A stretch of 64,000 bases of DNA from the NCBI RefSeq assembly GCF_001412105.1, contig NZ_LKST01000002.1, positions 496,001-560,000 of the forward strand. The letters run 5' to 3'. Both the position numbers and the translations under genes were made by a program. The DNA is from Corynebacterium oculi (lineage in GTDB: Bacteria; Actinomycetota; Actinomycetes; Mycobacteriales; Mycobacteriaceae). Of the stretch, positions 34,155 to 43,684 are shown in pieces; position 1 is the first letter of the stretch, and every line of letters starts with the position of its first letter. The notes beneath the pieces were generated by a model. That model was given only the letters and a program-made list of their open reading frames with translations, was not told the origin of the DNA and did not search any database.

Positions 34155-35956
34155 CTGCTCGATGGTGATGGGTTGGGAGATGGAAGTCCCGGCGTCGGTA
34201 GTAATGAGCAGGGTTTGTTCCCCGCTGAGGTTGGCCGGGACGGGAAGTTCCAGGGTGGCCTTGCCGGCTTCGCCGAAATCGGGGTGCCCAAAGTCCGGGT
34301 CGATGGGGGCGCTGACCTGGGAATCACCGATCTGGGCGGTCACGGTGGTGGCCGTTTCCCCCTGGGAGTAAATCAGGGAGGAGAGGTCAAGGGTCACGAT
34401 GCCGCCTGGCGTCCACTGCCCGCTCGGGGTGAGAGCCACGTTGGATTGGCCAGGGCGGGGAGTGAGATCGGGGTGGCTCTTGAGGTACTCGATGAAGGAT
34501 TCCACGTCGATATAGCCGGTGGGGGCCAGGGGCGTTCCCCTGGTGAAGGCCTCGAAGCCGTCGCCGCCGCCGAGGAGGAAGGTGGATCCGGCCACCACGT
34601 AGTCCTTGTTCGGGTCGAGGGGCTCGCCGCTGATGGTCACGGAGGTCACCCGGTCGCCGAGGGGACGGGTGGGGTCGTAGGTGTAGGTCACGTTGTCGCT
34701 CACGCCCAGGGAGAGGGCGGGGCGGCTTTCCTGGGCTTGCCATTGCTGTTCCAGGGCGTCCTTGAAGTCCGCGCCCTTGAGGGTGGTGTAGGTGTTGTCA
34801 TTACCAAAGGGCTGCACGGCAAAGGCGTCCGCGTAGGTGACCTCGCCGGCTTCCAGGTCCGCGCGCACGCCACCGGCATTCATCACGCCAATATCGGCGG
34901 TGACGTCGGTATTCTTGGTGATTCCCTCGCGGGCCACCTCGGCCAGGAGGTTGTTGAGCTGGGATTCCACCGCTCGGTTAGTGCCGCGATAGAAGGGGGC
35001 GGTCACGGTGCTCACCACCTCCTTGCCTTCCTCTTCCGCCTGGGCCTCGGCGGCGGCCACCGTGGCGGCGATCTGGGGATTCGGCTGCTCGCAGGCCCGG
35101 ATGGCGGCCTCGTCGAGGAGATGGACGGCGTCGATACGCGCCTGCTTGGTGGCGGGGTCCACGGTGAGATCCACGTCCACGAGGTTGCGCACGTACTGCC
35201 CCGCCTGGACGACGAGCGGGCCGGGGGTGGTGGGCTCCACCACTCGGTGAGTGTGTCCCGGGAACACGATGTCCACGTTGGGGGACCACTGCTCATCACC
35301 CTGGATTCCCTCGTGGAGGAGGGCCACCACCACGTCCGCCTGGCCGGATTCCACCAGTGAGTCGGCGGTGGTGTTCACGGCCTCGATGGGATCGGAGAAA
35401 TGCAGTCCGGCCACGCCGTCCCCGGCCACAAGCTGCGGGGTATCGGCGGTGACGGCCCCCACCATCGCCACGCGCACGCCGTCGATCTCGCGGATTGCAT
35501 AGGGCTCCAGCGGGGCTTGGCCGCCGGAGACGTTCGCGCCGAGCACGGCAAAATCGGCGTTGGGGATCACGCGCTCGGTGAGGTCCGCGTAGCCCTTATG
35601 AAACTCGTGGTTGCCCCGGCGGTGGCGTCCAGGCCCATCTGGTTGAGCACCTCCACGGTGGGCTCATCATCGAGGATGGCGGAATTAAAGGGAGAGCCTC
35701 CGATGTTATCGCCGGAGGCCGTGAGCACCCGAGGGCCGCCCTCGGCGGCCTTGTCCAGGGCGCAGGAAAGCCGGGCGGCGCCGGGATCATCCTTGGTCTC
35801 GGAGAAATGACCGTGGAAGTCCGTGATATTTTGCACGCTCAGACGCACCGGCTGGTGATCTTGCTGGGCCTGGGGAGGCTGCTGGGCCAGGGCGGTGGGG
35901 GCGGAGAGGGAACTAGCGGCGATGACGAGGGCGCTGAGACAGCTCTGATATTTCAC
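34149..35956 (-). pseudogene. UshA-like 5'-nucleotidase/metallophosphatase, frameshifted
   Basis: From the GTG at 35956 the frame gives a signal peptide (YQSCLSALVIAASSLSAPTALAQ) and the metallophosphatase motifs ITDFHGHF and ASGDNIGG, then runs out of frame after MGLDATAG. Restoring one base near 35615 gives AVGNHEFHKGYADLTERVIP, and the frame then runs to 34149 through the C-terminal substrate domain. The break falls in the metal-binding NHE motif, so the product is probably non-functional unless this is a sequencing error. The intact protein would be exported and dephosphorylate nucleotides. Confidence 0.8.
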
Positions 35957-36016
35957 GCGCTCATTGTGACAGAACCCCGGCCCTTTTTCAGTGCATAACC
36001 CCCAGAAAAAGAAAAG

Positions 36017-36089
36017 TGCGCCCGGAGGGATTCGAACCCCCAACCTTCTGATCCGTAGTCAGATGCTCTATCCGTTGAGCCACGGGCGC
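36017..36089 (-). tRNA. tRNA-Arg (ACG), copy without encoded CCA
   Basis: Acceptor GCGCCCG/CGGGCGC, anticodon loop CTACGGA (ACG), T-loop GTTCGAATC. After the discriminator A the DNA reads CTTTTC, so no CCA is encoded, and a T-run follows. Confidence 0.95.
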
Positions 36090-36169
36090 AGGCAACAGCA
36101 TGATAAATAACTCCGTTGCTCTGAAAAGAGAGGTTACCCCTCCCCCCCAAGGACCAACAAATTACCTGG

Positions 36170-37507
36170 TCACAGCCCCAAGATCGCCTTGGCGATGCAG
36201 AAGTACACGATCAGCCCGGTGGCATCACAGAACGTGGAGATAAAGGGGTTAGAGAACACCGCGGGATCCGCCCCCACCGCCTTGGCGATGATCGGCATGG
36301 CCCCGCCCACCGTGGCGGACATGGTGCACACCGCCAGCATGGTCAGCCCGATCACCATGCCGATGGGCAGCCCATACACCAGGGTGGCCAGGGTGAAGCC
36401 GAGCGAACCCAGCAGGGCGCCCAGCACCAAGCCCACCCGCAGCTCGCGCCACATCACCTGGGCGACGTCGCGCTTGCGCACGTCTCCCAGCGCCAAAGAT
36501 CGCGTGACAGTGGTGGCGGCCTGGTTCCCCGTGTTGCCGCCCGTACCAGTCAGCAGCGGGATAAACAGGGAGAGCACCACCGCCTGCGAGAGCGTGGCCT
36601 CGAAGGTATCCAGCACCTTCACCGTCAGCAGCGCGGAGACCGCCAGCACCAGCAGCCACACCACGCGGGAGCGCACCAACTTCAGCAGCGGCGTGGAGAG
36701 ATAGGGCTGTTGCAGGGGCTCGGCACCGCCGGCGCGGGCGGAATCCTCGGATTCCGCCTCCTCGGCGATGTCGGCGGCGTCGTCGAAGGTGAGTATGCCC
36801 ACCAGTCGCGTGGAGTCATCCACGATGGGAATCGCCAGGTAGTCCAGCGGGAGGAACCAGCGGGCGGTTTCCTCGGCGTCGTCGTGCGCGTTGGCGTACA
36901 CCGGCTCCACCATGAGGCGCTCCAGCGGCGTCTCCGGCTCCGCCGTGAACATGGTGCGCAGGGAGCACACGCCCACCAGGGTGCGATCCCGGTTGGTGAT
37001 GGGAATGAGGTAGATGGTTTCCACCTCGTGCGCTTGCAGGCGGATCTCCGCCAGCGCCTCCCCCGCCGTCATGTCCGCGTAGATGGTGGGCACCTCGGGG
37101 GACATACGACGCCCCACCGAGCCCTTGGGGTAACCCAGCACCACGCCGGTGACGTCGCGTTCCGTGGCATCCAGGTTGCGCAGCAACTGCTCCGCGATCT
37201 CCGCCGGTAACTCGTCGAGGAGGGAGACTCGGTCATCCGGGTCCATGTCCTCGAAGAACTCGTAGGTCTCCTTGCCCTGCAAGGCACCGATGAGGTCGGC
37301 CTGGTGGGCAGGGTCAAGGGCATCAAAGACGTCGATGGCCCGGCTGCGGGAGAGCAGCCTCAGGATCAGGGCGGCGCGGGCGGCGGGACTGCGCTCCACC
37401 ACCTCGATGACCTCGTGGATCGGGGCCTGCGCCAATTCCTCCGCGAGCTGCGGAGCGCGGGCGGGATCGAAGTCTAAGCGGGTGAGGGTGATCTTCTCAG
37501 AGGCCAT
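36170..37507 (-). CDS. mgtE: Magnesium transporter MgtE
   Basis: 445 aa from the ATG at 37507 (MASEKITLTRLDFDPA); an open frame extending to 37654 would read through tRNA-Arg and is rejected. N-terminal helical MgtE_N domain (LLSRSRAIDVFDAL, FFEDMDPDDRVSLLDELP), two CBS domains (TAGEALAEIRLQ...; VEPVYANAHDDAEET...), then five transmembrane helices with the pore motif LFIPLLTGTGGNTGNQAATTVTRSLALG. A Mg2+ channel gated by internal Mg2+. The start is preceded by tRNA-Arg copy two. Confidence 0.95.
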   Translation of the reverse strand: MASEKITLTRLDFDPARAPQLAEELAQAPIHEVIEVVERSPAARAALILRLLSRSRAIDVFDALDPAHQADLIGALQGKETYEFFEDMDPDDRVSLLDELPAEIAEQLLRNLDATERDVTGVVLGYPKGSVGRRMSPEVPTIYADMTAGEALAEIRLQAHEVETIYLIPITNRDRTLVGVCSLRTMFTAEPETPLERLMVEPVYANAHDDAEETARWFLPLDYLAIPIVDDSTRLVGILTFDDAADIAEEAESEDSARAGGAEPLQQPYLSTPLLKLVRSRVVWLLVLAVSALLTVKVLDTFEATLSQAVVLSLFIPLLTGTGGNTGNQAATTVTRSLALGDVRKRDVAQVMWRELRVGLVLGALLGSLGFTLATLVYGLPIGMVIGLTMLAVCTMSATVGGAMPIIAKAVGADPAVFSNPFISTFCDATGLIVYFCIAKAILGL

Positions 37508-37584
37508 GGGAACTCCTACACTGAGGGAAGCGAACGGAAAAGGCCCCGCTTCTACCGTGAATGAGCAGAAACAGGGCCTACGCC

Positions 37585-37660
37585 TGGTGCGCCCGGAGGG
37601 ATTCGAACCCCCAACCTTCTGATCCGTAGTCAGATGCTCTATCCGTTGAGCCACGGGCGC
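37585..37660 (-). tRNA. tRNA-Arg (ACG), copy with encoded CCA
   Basis: The same 73-nt body as the copy at 36017-36089, but here discriminator A is followed by an encoded CCA. Anticodon ACG needs TadA editing to ICG. Confidence 0.95.
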
Positions 37661-37661
37661 G

Positions 37662-37753
37662 TGGCGGAGACGAGAGGATTTGAACCTCCGGTCCCCCGTT
37701 AAGAGGACAACTCATTAGCAGTGAGCCCCATTCGGCCGCTCTGGCACGTCTCC
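37662..37753 (-). tRNA. tRNA-Ser (GCT)
   Basis: Class II tRNA: acceptor GGAGACG/CGTCTCC, anticodon loop CTGCTAA (GCT), long variable arm, T-loop GTTCAAATC, discriminator G and encoded CCA. One base separates it from tRNA-Arg. Confidence 0.95.
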
Positions 37754-37818
37754 TAAACCTCCTGGAATAATAGCCAGTCCCCCGCGGTAATGACAAACCG
37801 CCACGCTAGACTATCGCT

Positions 37819-38877
37819 ATGATTCGACCCGACCTCGCTTCCATTCCCGCGTACGTCCCCGGCGAGAATCTTGAACAGGCCATCAAGATTTCCTCCAACG
37901 AGATGTCCACCCCGCCGCTGCCCTCCGTGGTAGAGGCCATGAACCGCGCCGCCGCCGGGGCCAACCGATACCCGGACATGGGAGTCAACACCCTGCGCCA
38001 CAGCCTGGCCGCCCACCTCGGGGTATCGGTGGAACAGGTGGCCACCGGGTGCGGATCCTCCGCGCTGTGCCAGCAGCTAGTACAGATCACCAGCGGCCCG
38101 GACGACGAAGTGATCTTCCCCTGGCGCAGCTTCGAGGCATACCCCATCTTCGCCCAGGTGGTGGGCGCCAAGCCCGTGATGGTTCCCCTGGATCAGGCCG
38201 GGCGCCACGACCTCGACGCCATGATTGAGGCCATCACCGAGCGCACCACGCTCATCTTCCTCTGCAACCCCAATAACCCCACCGGCTCCGCCCTCACCCA
38301 AGCGGAATTCGATTCCTTCATGCGACGCGTCCCCGCCCACATCACCGTGGCCCTGGACGAGGCCTACTACGAGTTCAACCGCGCCGAGGACACCCCCGAG
38401 GGCACCGTGGAGATCGGCCGCTGGCCCAACCTGGTAGCCCTGCGCACCTTCTCCAAGGCCTACGGCCTCGCCGGTGCCCGAGTAGGGTACGCCTTCGGCC
38501 CCGCCGAATACATCGAGGCCCTCAACAAGGTCTGCATCCCCTTCTCCATCTCGTCCGTGGCCCAAGCCGGGGCCATTGCCTCCCTGGAAGCCGAGGAAGA
38601 ACTCCTGGCCCGCACCGACGAGGTGGTGGAGCAGCGCCAGCGCCTGGCCGCCGAGATCGGATCCCTCCCCTCCGAGGGCAACTTCGTGTGGCTCCCCACC
38701 CCGGAAGGCGACCCGGACTACCCCACCCGCATCGCCGAGGCCCTGGCCGCCCGCCAGATCCTCGTCCGCGCCTTCCCCGACGGCGTGCGCCTCAGCGTGA
38801 CCACCGCGGACGAGGTCGATCAGGTCATCGCCGCCTGGCGGGAACTCGGCCTCGGCGGGGCCGGCGTCAGCGCTTAG
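37819..38877 (+). CDS. pat: Aromatic amino acid aminotransferase (HisC-like, Pat)
   Basis: 352 aa fold-type I PLP aminotransferase. Conserved blocks: ISSNEMSTPPLPSV, GCGSSALCQQL, LCNPNNPTGSAL, VALDEAYYEF, and the PLP-lysine motif RTFSKAYGLAGARVGYAFG. The short HisC-like form with this N-terminus is the phenylalanine/aromatic aminotransferase Pat of corynebacteria; histidinol-phosphate activity cannot be excluded. The TAG stop lies in the left arm of a palindromic element. Confidence 0.88.
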   Translation: MIRPDLASIPAYVPGENLEQAIKISSNEMSTPPLPSVVEAMNRAAAGANRYPDMGVNTLRHSLAAHLGVSVEQVATGCGSSALCQQLVQITSGPDDEVIFPWRSFEAYPIFAQVVGAKPVMVPLDQAGRHDLDAMIEAITERTTLIFLCNPNNPTGSALTQAEFDSFMRRVPAHITVALDEAYYEFNRAEDTPEGTVEIGRWPNLVALRTFSKAYGLAGARVGYAFGPAEYIEALNKVCIPFSISSVAQAGAIASLEAEEELLARTDEVVEQRQRLAAEIGSLPSEGNFVWLPTPEGDPDYPTRIAEALAARQILVRAFPDGVRLSVTTADEVDQVIAAWRELGLGGAGVSA

Positions 38878-39160
38878 GGGTGCCATTAGCCGGGTGGCGC
38901 GGGGGCCTCGGCCACCAGTGGCACCCCTTGGTGCTGCTTGGTGCTTGTTCGCCGCCTATCGACGCCCGCCCCTCCCTCTTCCGCACTCTCGCCCTAAGGG
39001 GTGCCATTACAGGGTTGTGGATCAAGCCCCGATGGTTAGTGGCACCCCTTGGGGTGGGAGGGCGGCGGGGTTCACGTGAGCGTAGATAGGCAAACAACCG
39101 GAAGGGGTGCCAGCAGCACCGTCGCTGGCACCCCGAACCCCGAGATGGCACCCCTTAGCG
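38873..39160. repeat. Three palindromic AAGGGGTGCCA/TGGCACCCCTT elements
   Basis: Copies at 38873-38930, 38994-39051 and 39101-39160 occupy the space between pat and tRNA-Ser(TGA). A one-mismatch 13-mer lies between the first two (38954-38966). The third shares its right half with the copy at 34012-34072. Confidence 0.85.
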
Positions 39161-39183
39161 CCACGCACCAGCGCAAGAAAAAG

Positions 39184-39268
<85 letters not shown>

Positions 39269-39330
39269 TCGCCGCCGCAGCGGCACTCATCACCCTACCC
39301 AACTCACCCGGAACCTTTACCCTGGGGGCC

Positions 39331-40302
39331 ATGAAAGCAATCACGCTGACCGATCCCCATGATCCGAGTTCCCTGGCGCTCGCGGAGACCACCACGCCCG
39401 AGCTGCGGCCCGGCGAGGTGCTCGTGAAGGTGCATACCGCCGGGGTGAATCGCGGCGATGTGTTGCAGGCGCGGGGGCATTATCCCCCGCCCCCGGGGGC
39501 CTCGGAGATCATCGGCCTGGAGTGCTCCGGAACGATCGTGGACGCCGGGGATACCGGCCGCACTCCCGGCGAGGAGGTTGGTTGCCTGCTGGCCGGCGGG
39601 GGATACGCGGAGTTGGTGGCGGTGCCGCAGGGGCAGCTGGCCCCGGTGCCGCAGGGACTCACGCTGGCGGAGACCGGCTCCGTGATGGAGGTGGCCTGCA
39701 CCGTGTGGTCAAACCTGGGGATGCTCGCCGGGCTGAGGGCCGGGCAGCGCCTGCTCATTCACGGCGGGGCTGGCGGGATCGGGGCGTGCGCCATTCAGGT
39801 GGCCAAGGCCCTGGGAGCGGAGGTGGCCGTGACGGCTGGCTCCGCGGAGAAACTGGACTTCTGCCGCGAATTGGGCGCGGATATTCTGATTAATTATCAC
39901 GAGCAGGATTTTGCGGAGGAATTACGCGGTTCCTGCGACGTGATCTTGGATATTATCGGCGCAAAGTACCTGGAGAGGAATATGCGCTGCCTGGGCCTCG
40001 ACGGCCGCCTCACCATCATCGGCCTCCAGGGCGGCACCAAGGCAGAGATCAACCTGGGTGCCATGCTGCCGCGCCGCCACAGCATTCACGCCACCACCCT
40101 GCGCGCCCGCAGCCTGGAGGACAAGGCCGCCATCGTCTCCGCCACCGTGGAGAACGTGTGGCCCATGCTGGCCAGCGGGGCCCTCCGCCACCGCGTCCAC
40201 GCCACCTACCCGCTTGCCGACGCCGCCCTCGCCCACGCCGCGCTCACCGGCGGGAAGGTCAGGGGCAAGATCGCGCTCCGCGTCTCACCCCGTAGCGCCT
40301 AG
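39331..40302 (+). CDS. NAD(P)H:quinone oxidoreductase, MDR superfamily
   Basis: 323 aa from the ATG at 39331 (MKAITLTDPHDPSSLALAE). Zinc-free medium-chain reductase of the QOR/PIG3 type: GEVLVKVHTAGVNRGDVLQARGHYPPPPGAS, then the NADP Rossmann loop HGGAGGIGACAIQVAKALGAEV and the IIGLQGG segment. Reduces quinones or enones with NADPH. The 3' end overlaps the convergent class-V gene by four bases. Confidence 0.88.
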   Translation: MKAITLTDPHDPSSLALAETTTPELRPGEVLVKVHTAGVNRGDVLQARGHYPPPPGASEIIGLECSGTIVDAGDTGRTPGEEVGCLLAGGGYAELVAVPQGQLAPVPQGLTLAETGSVMEVACTVWSNLGMLAGLRAGQRLLIHGGAGGIGACAIQVAKALGAEVAVTAGSAEKLDFCRELGADILINYHEQDFAEELRGSCDVILDIIGAKYLERNMRCLGLDGRLTIIGLQGGTKAEINLGAMLPRRHSIHATTLRARSLEDKAAIVSATVENVWPMLASGALRHRVHATYPLADAALAHAALTGGKVRGKIALRVSPRSA

Positions 40303-41498
40303 CCCAGCGAGGCCACCACGCGGGTGAGGTGATCCACGTCGTGCCCCTGGTTGAAGGGGGCAAGGGAGACGGTCACCGCGCCGCCGATCTCCGCGATCCC
40401 CATCGCCTCTAACAGCGGGGTGTGGGGCGTGAGGGTGGTGTAGAGATCATTATCCAAAAGCCGCTGGTAGACGGTCTGGGCAGGCACGCCCCGCACCGCG
40501 AAAGAGATGCGGGGCACGCGATCCACGTGGGCCTCGGCGGCGGCCTCGCCGGACACGCCGATGATGTGCACGCTCGGCAGGGAGCCGAGGAAGAACGTGA
40601 GGTCTCGCCCCAGGTCGCTGAGGTAATAATCCAGGTGATCCATGCAGTAGCGCAACCGCTCCCGTCGGGTGCCCCGCGCGCCTTCCACCAGGGAGGAGAA
40701 GTGATCCACCAGGGCGGAAACCCCGCCCGCCAGACCCGCGGAGATGGGCTCCTCCAGACGCTCGGGGCGATCCAGGCGCCGAATCATGCGTTCGTCGCGG
40801 AAAATCAATGCGCTCAGTTGTGGCCCACCCAGGGCCGCCAGGTCAAGGGCGATGATGTCCGCGTCCCACTCGCTGGTTTCCAGCAGCCGGTAGGGGGCGT
40901 AGGCCGAGGCATCCACCAACACCCACAGCCGGGAGAGCTGGTGCGCGGTCTCCACGATCTCCTTGACCGGCGTGACCACCCCCACCAGATCATGCGCGGC
41001 GGGAATGGTGGCCAACCGGGTGCTGCGATCCACCAACTCGGTGTACTGGTACGCGGGGAGTTCACCGGTGGCGAGGTCGGGTTCGGCCCAGCGGACGTCG
41101 GGGACGGCGTCGATAAGCACCTGGGAAAGTTCCGGCCGATCCAGGCGGGACGCCACCACCGAGGAGCCGTGCCGCAGCATGGGCTTCATGCACCGCAGCA
41201 GGTTGCGGTAGAGGGCTTCGAGGCTGCTGCCCAGCACCACCCGATCCGGCGTGGCGCCTACGAGGTCGGCCACGGCCACCCGCGCCGCCTGCACGTGCAG
41301 GTCCCCCTCCAGGCGGGCGGCGTGGCCGTGCTTGGAGGTCGCGCCGCCGCGAATCGGAGTGGGGGCGGTGCGGAACGCGCGCGCCACCCCGACCATCACC
41401 CGCTCGGGAATCTGGGGCCGCTCGTGCGCGTTGAGGTATGTCCAGCCGTCCCCGAGCGCACTATAAAGCCCCCGAACCCCCGCAACGTCGTAGCCCAT
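40299..41498 (-). CDS. Class V aminotransferase / cysteine desulfurase-fold protein lacking the PLP lysine
   Basis: 399 aa. The fold is recognisable from the substrate-cofactor blocks VLGSSLEALYRNLL, VTPVKEIVETAHQLSRLWVLVDASAYAPY and the small domain ISFAVRGVPAQTVYQRLLDNDLYTTL. The PLP site normally reads SxHKxxGP; here 219-225 is DLAALGGP, with Ala222 where the Schiff-base lysine should be and no nearby lysine. NifS-type chemistry is therefore unlikely. It is divergent from wzm. Confidence 0.7.
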   Translation of the reverse strand: MGYDVAGVRGLYSALGDGWTYLNAHERPQIPERVMVGVARAFRTAPTPIRGGATSKHGHAARLEGDLHVQAARVAVADLVGATPDRVVLGSSLEALYRNLLRCMKPMLRHGSSVVASRLDRPELSQVLIDAVPDVRWAEPDLATGELPAYQYTELVDRSTRLATIPAAHDLVGVVTPVKEIVETAHQLSRLWVLVDASAYAPYRLLETSEWDADIIALDLAALGGPQLSALIFRDERMIRRLDRPERLEEPISAGLAGGVSALVDHFSSLVEGARGTRRERLRYCMDHLDYYLSDLGRDLTFFLGSLPSVHIIGVSGEAAAEAHVDRVPRISFAVRGVPAQTVYQRLLDNDLYTTLTPHTPLLEAMGIAEIGGAVTVSLAPFNQGHDVDHLTRVVASLG

Positions 41499-41620
41499 AG
41501 CCTCCTCTTTCTCACTGCATTAAACCAGAGTGTATTGCTAACCCACGCCGAACTGCCACATCTGCACGTCAGCGCCCTGATCCCCGGCACGCCACCCAGC
41601 CTCTATTAGGCTGGGGCACC

Positions 41621-42499
41621 ATGCAACCCCTCAGAGCAGACATCGCCCGGATGACGGAGGCTACTGGCGACGCCGCCCCCGCCTCCCAGTCCCGCACCTT
41701 CCGGGCCGCCTGGGCCGACCTGGTGCGCGGATTTGGCCAACGCGAGCTGTGGCTGCAACTCGGCTGGCAGGACATCAAGCAGCGCTACCGACGCTCGGTG
41801 CTGGGCCCGCTGTGGATCACCATCGCCACCGGCGTGATGGCGCTAGCCCTGGGCCTGCTTTACTCCGTTCTTTTTAGAATCCCGCTGGCGGAGTTCCTGC
41901 CGCACGTGACCGTGGGGTTGATTATTTGGGGATTCATCTCCGGCTGCATTAAAGAAGGCGCGGACATTTTCATTGATAACGAGGGGCTGATTAAGCAACT
42001 GCCCTCGGCGCTATCCGTGCACGTGTACCGGCTGGTGTGGAAGCAGACCCTCTTCCTCGCGCACAATCTGGTGATCTGGGTAATACTCATGCTGATCTTC
42101 CCCCGCCCCCTGGGGTGGGACGTTCTACTGATGTTCCCCGCCTTTGCGCTGCTGATCGTCAATGGGGTGTGGGTGGCCATGTTCTTTGGCATTATCGCCA
42201 CCAGATACCGCGATGTATCCCCGCTTCTCGACGCCGGCACCCAACTCCTCTTCTACATCACACCCATCGTGTGGATGACCTCCACCCTGCGCAATAACAT
42301 CGACGGCGCAGACCAGCGCGCCCACCTCGCCCAGCTCAATCCCCTTTATCACTACCTAGAAATCGTGCGCGCCCCCATGATCGGTGCGCCGCTCCCCACC
42401 TACCACTGGTGGATCGTCCTGGGCTTTACCGCCGCCGGACTCACCCTCACCCTGCTGGCCATGCGCCAATGGCGCTTCCGCGTGAACTACTGGGTATAA
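41621..42499 (+). CDS. wzm: Galactan ABC exporter permease Wzm
   Basis: 292 aa ABC-2 type permease with about six helices. Typical N-terminal block REQR-like FGQRELWLQLGWQDIKQRYRRSVLGPLWITIATGVMAL and the later GIIATRYRDVSPLLDAGTQLLFYITPI. With Wzt it flips lipid-linked galactan across the membrane. The ATPase gene begins 15 bases downstream, and the galactofuranosyltransferase GlfT1 lies further on. Confidence 0.92.
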   Translation: MQPLRADIARMTEATGDAAPASQSRTFRAAWADLVRGFGQRELWLQLGWQDIKQRYRRSVLGPLWITIATGVMALALGLLYSVLFRIPLAEFLPHVTVGLIIWGFISGCIKEGADIFIDNEGLIKQLPSALSVHVYRLVWKQTLFLAHNLVIWVILMLIFPRPLGWDVLLMFPAFALLIVNGVWVAMFFGIIATRYRDVSPLLDAGTQLLFYITPIVWMTSTLRNNIDGADQRAHLAQLNPLYHYLEIVRAPMIGAPLPTYHWWIVLGFTAAGLTLTLLAMRQWRFRVNYWV

Positions 42500-42514
42500 A
42501 GAAAGGAAAATATC

Positions 42515-43300
42515 GTGGTTTCCATTGATACCCACGGCGCCTGCGTGGACTTTCCCATCTTCGACGCCAAATCCCGCTCCATGAAAAAGGCCTTCCTCGG
42601 GGCCGCCGGCGGGGCCATCGGCCGCAACCAGGAAAACACCGTGGTGGTAGAGGCCCTGCGCGACATCAACCTCCACCTGCGCGAGGGAGACCGCGTGGGG
42701 CTCGTGGGCCACAACGGCGCCGGAAAGTCCACCCTCCTGCGCCTGCTCTCCGGCATCTACGAACCCACCCGAGGCTCGGCCTGCGTTCGCGGACGCGTGG
42801 CCCCCGTCTTTGACCTCGGCGTGGGCATGGACCCGGAAATTTCTGGCTACGAAAACATCATCATCCGCGGCCTCTTCCTCGGCCAAACCCGCCGCTCCAT
42901 GCGCAAGAAGATGGATGACATCGCGGAGTTCTCCGAACTCGGCGAATACCTCAACATGCCGCTACGCACCTACTCCACCGGCATGCGTGTGCGCCTCGCC
43001 CTCGGGGTGGTCACCTCCATCGAACCGGAGATCCTGCTCCTCGACGAAGGCATCGGCGCCGTGGACGCCGCCTTCATGGCGAAGGCCAGGGTGCGCCTCC
43101 AAGAAATGGTGAAACGCTCAGGGATCCTCGTCTTTGCCTCCCACTCCAACGATTTCCTCGCTCAACTCTGTAGCACCGCCCTCTGGATCGACCACGGCAC
43201 AATTCGCCAGGCCGGCCTGGTAGACGAGGTCGCGGAGGCCTACGAGGGCCCCGAGGCCGGCAAACGCATGCGGGAGATGCTGGCCGAGTTCCAGGGGTAA
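42515..43300 (+). CDS. wzt: Galactan ABC exporter ATPase Wzt
   Basis: 261 aa from a GTG at 42515, with AAAGGAAAA upstream. Walker A GHNGAGKST, Q-loop region, signature YSTGMRVRLALG, Walker B ILLLDEGIGAVD and switch His in FASHSND. The RfbE/Wzt type lacks the C-terminal carbohydrate-binding extension. Powers Wzm. The start is close behind wzm, so they form an operon. Confidence 0.93.
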   Translation: MVSIDTHGACVDFPIFDAKSRSMKKAFLGAAGGAIGRNQENTVVVEALRDINLHLREGDRVGLVGHNGAGKSTLLRLLSGIYEPTRGSACVRGRVAPVFDLGVGMDPEISGYENIIIRGLFLGQTRRSMRKKMDDIAEFSELGEYLNMPLRTYSTGMRVRLALGVVTSIEPEILLLDEGIGAVDAAFMAKARVRLQEMVKRSGILVFASHSNDFLAQLCSTALWIDHGTIRQAGLVDEVAEAYEGPEAGKRMREMLAEFQG

Positions 43301-43356
43301 GGGCCGTGGTGTTTCCTGGGGCTTTCGCGGTGTTGCTGTCTCCTGCGGCGGTGCTT

Positions 43357-43565
43357 TTTGGGGTGCCATTAGAGGGGCTGGGAGGCCTCGACGTGCGCTA
43401 GTGGCACCCCTTAGCGTTGGTGAGACCGATATTTTCCCATCACAAACCCCACCAACCACATCAGTTTCATAAATTTCCCGACCCCACACCTCCTGCCCAC
43501 CCCCTGCGCGAAAGGGTGCCATTAGGGCGGCGTCGATAAGCTTCAACCCTCCAGTGGCACCCCAT
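43357..43565. repeat. Two palindromic elements after wzt
   Basis: Copies at 43357-43416 and 43508-43565 in the 384-base gap between wzt and the wHTH-DUF559 gene. The second carries an exact 13-mer (43529-43541) at its centre. Nothing else is seen in the gap apart from AT-rich sequence before the next gene. Confidence 0.85.
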
Positions 43566-43684
43566 CGGCAGACGGTTATCCACAGGCCGGAAGTTATCCA
43601 CAGCCATGCCTGCCATTCGAACACTCGTGTCCCGCCGGTGTTCTACAGTGGGCAACCAAGGAACACACCACCAGGGGGATCACG

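Noticed and set aside
37508-37654. N-terminal extension of MgtE
   Set aside because: It runs through the tRNA-Arg gene; the ATG at 37507 gives a normal-length protein.
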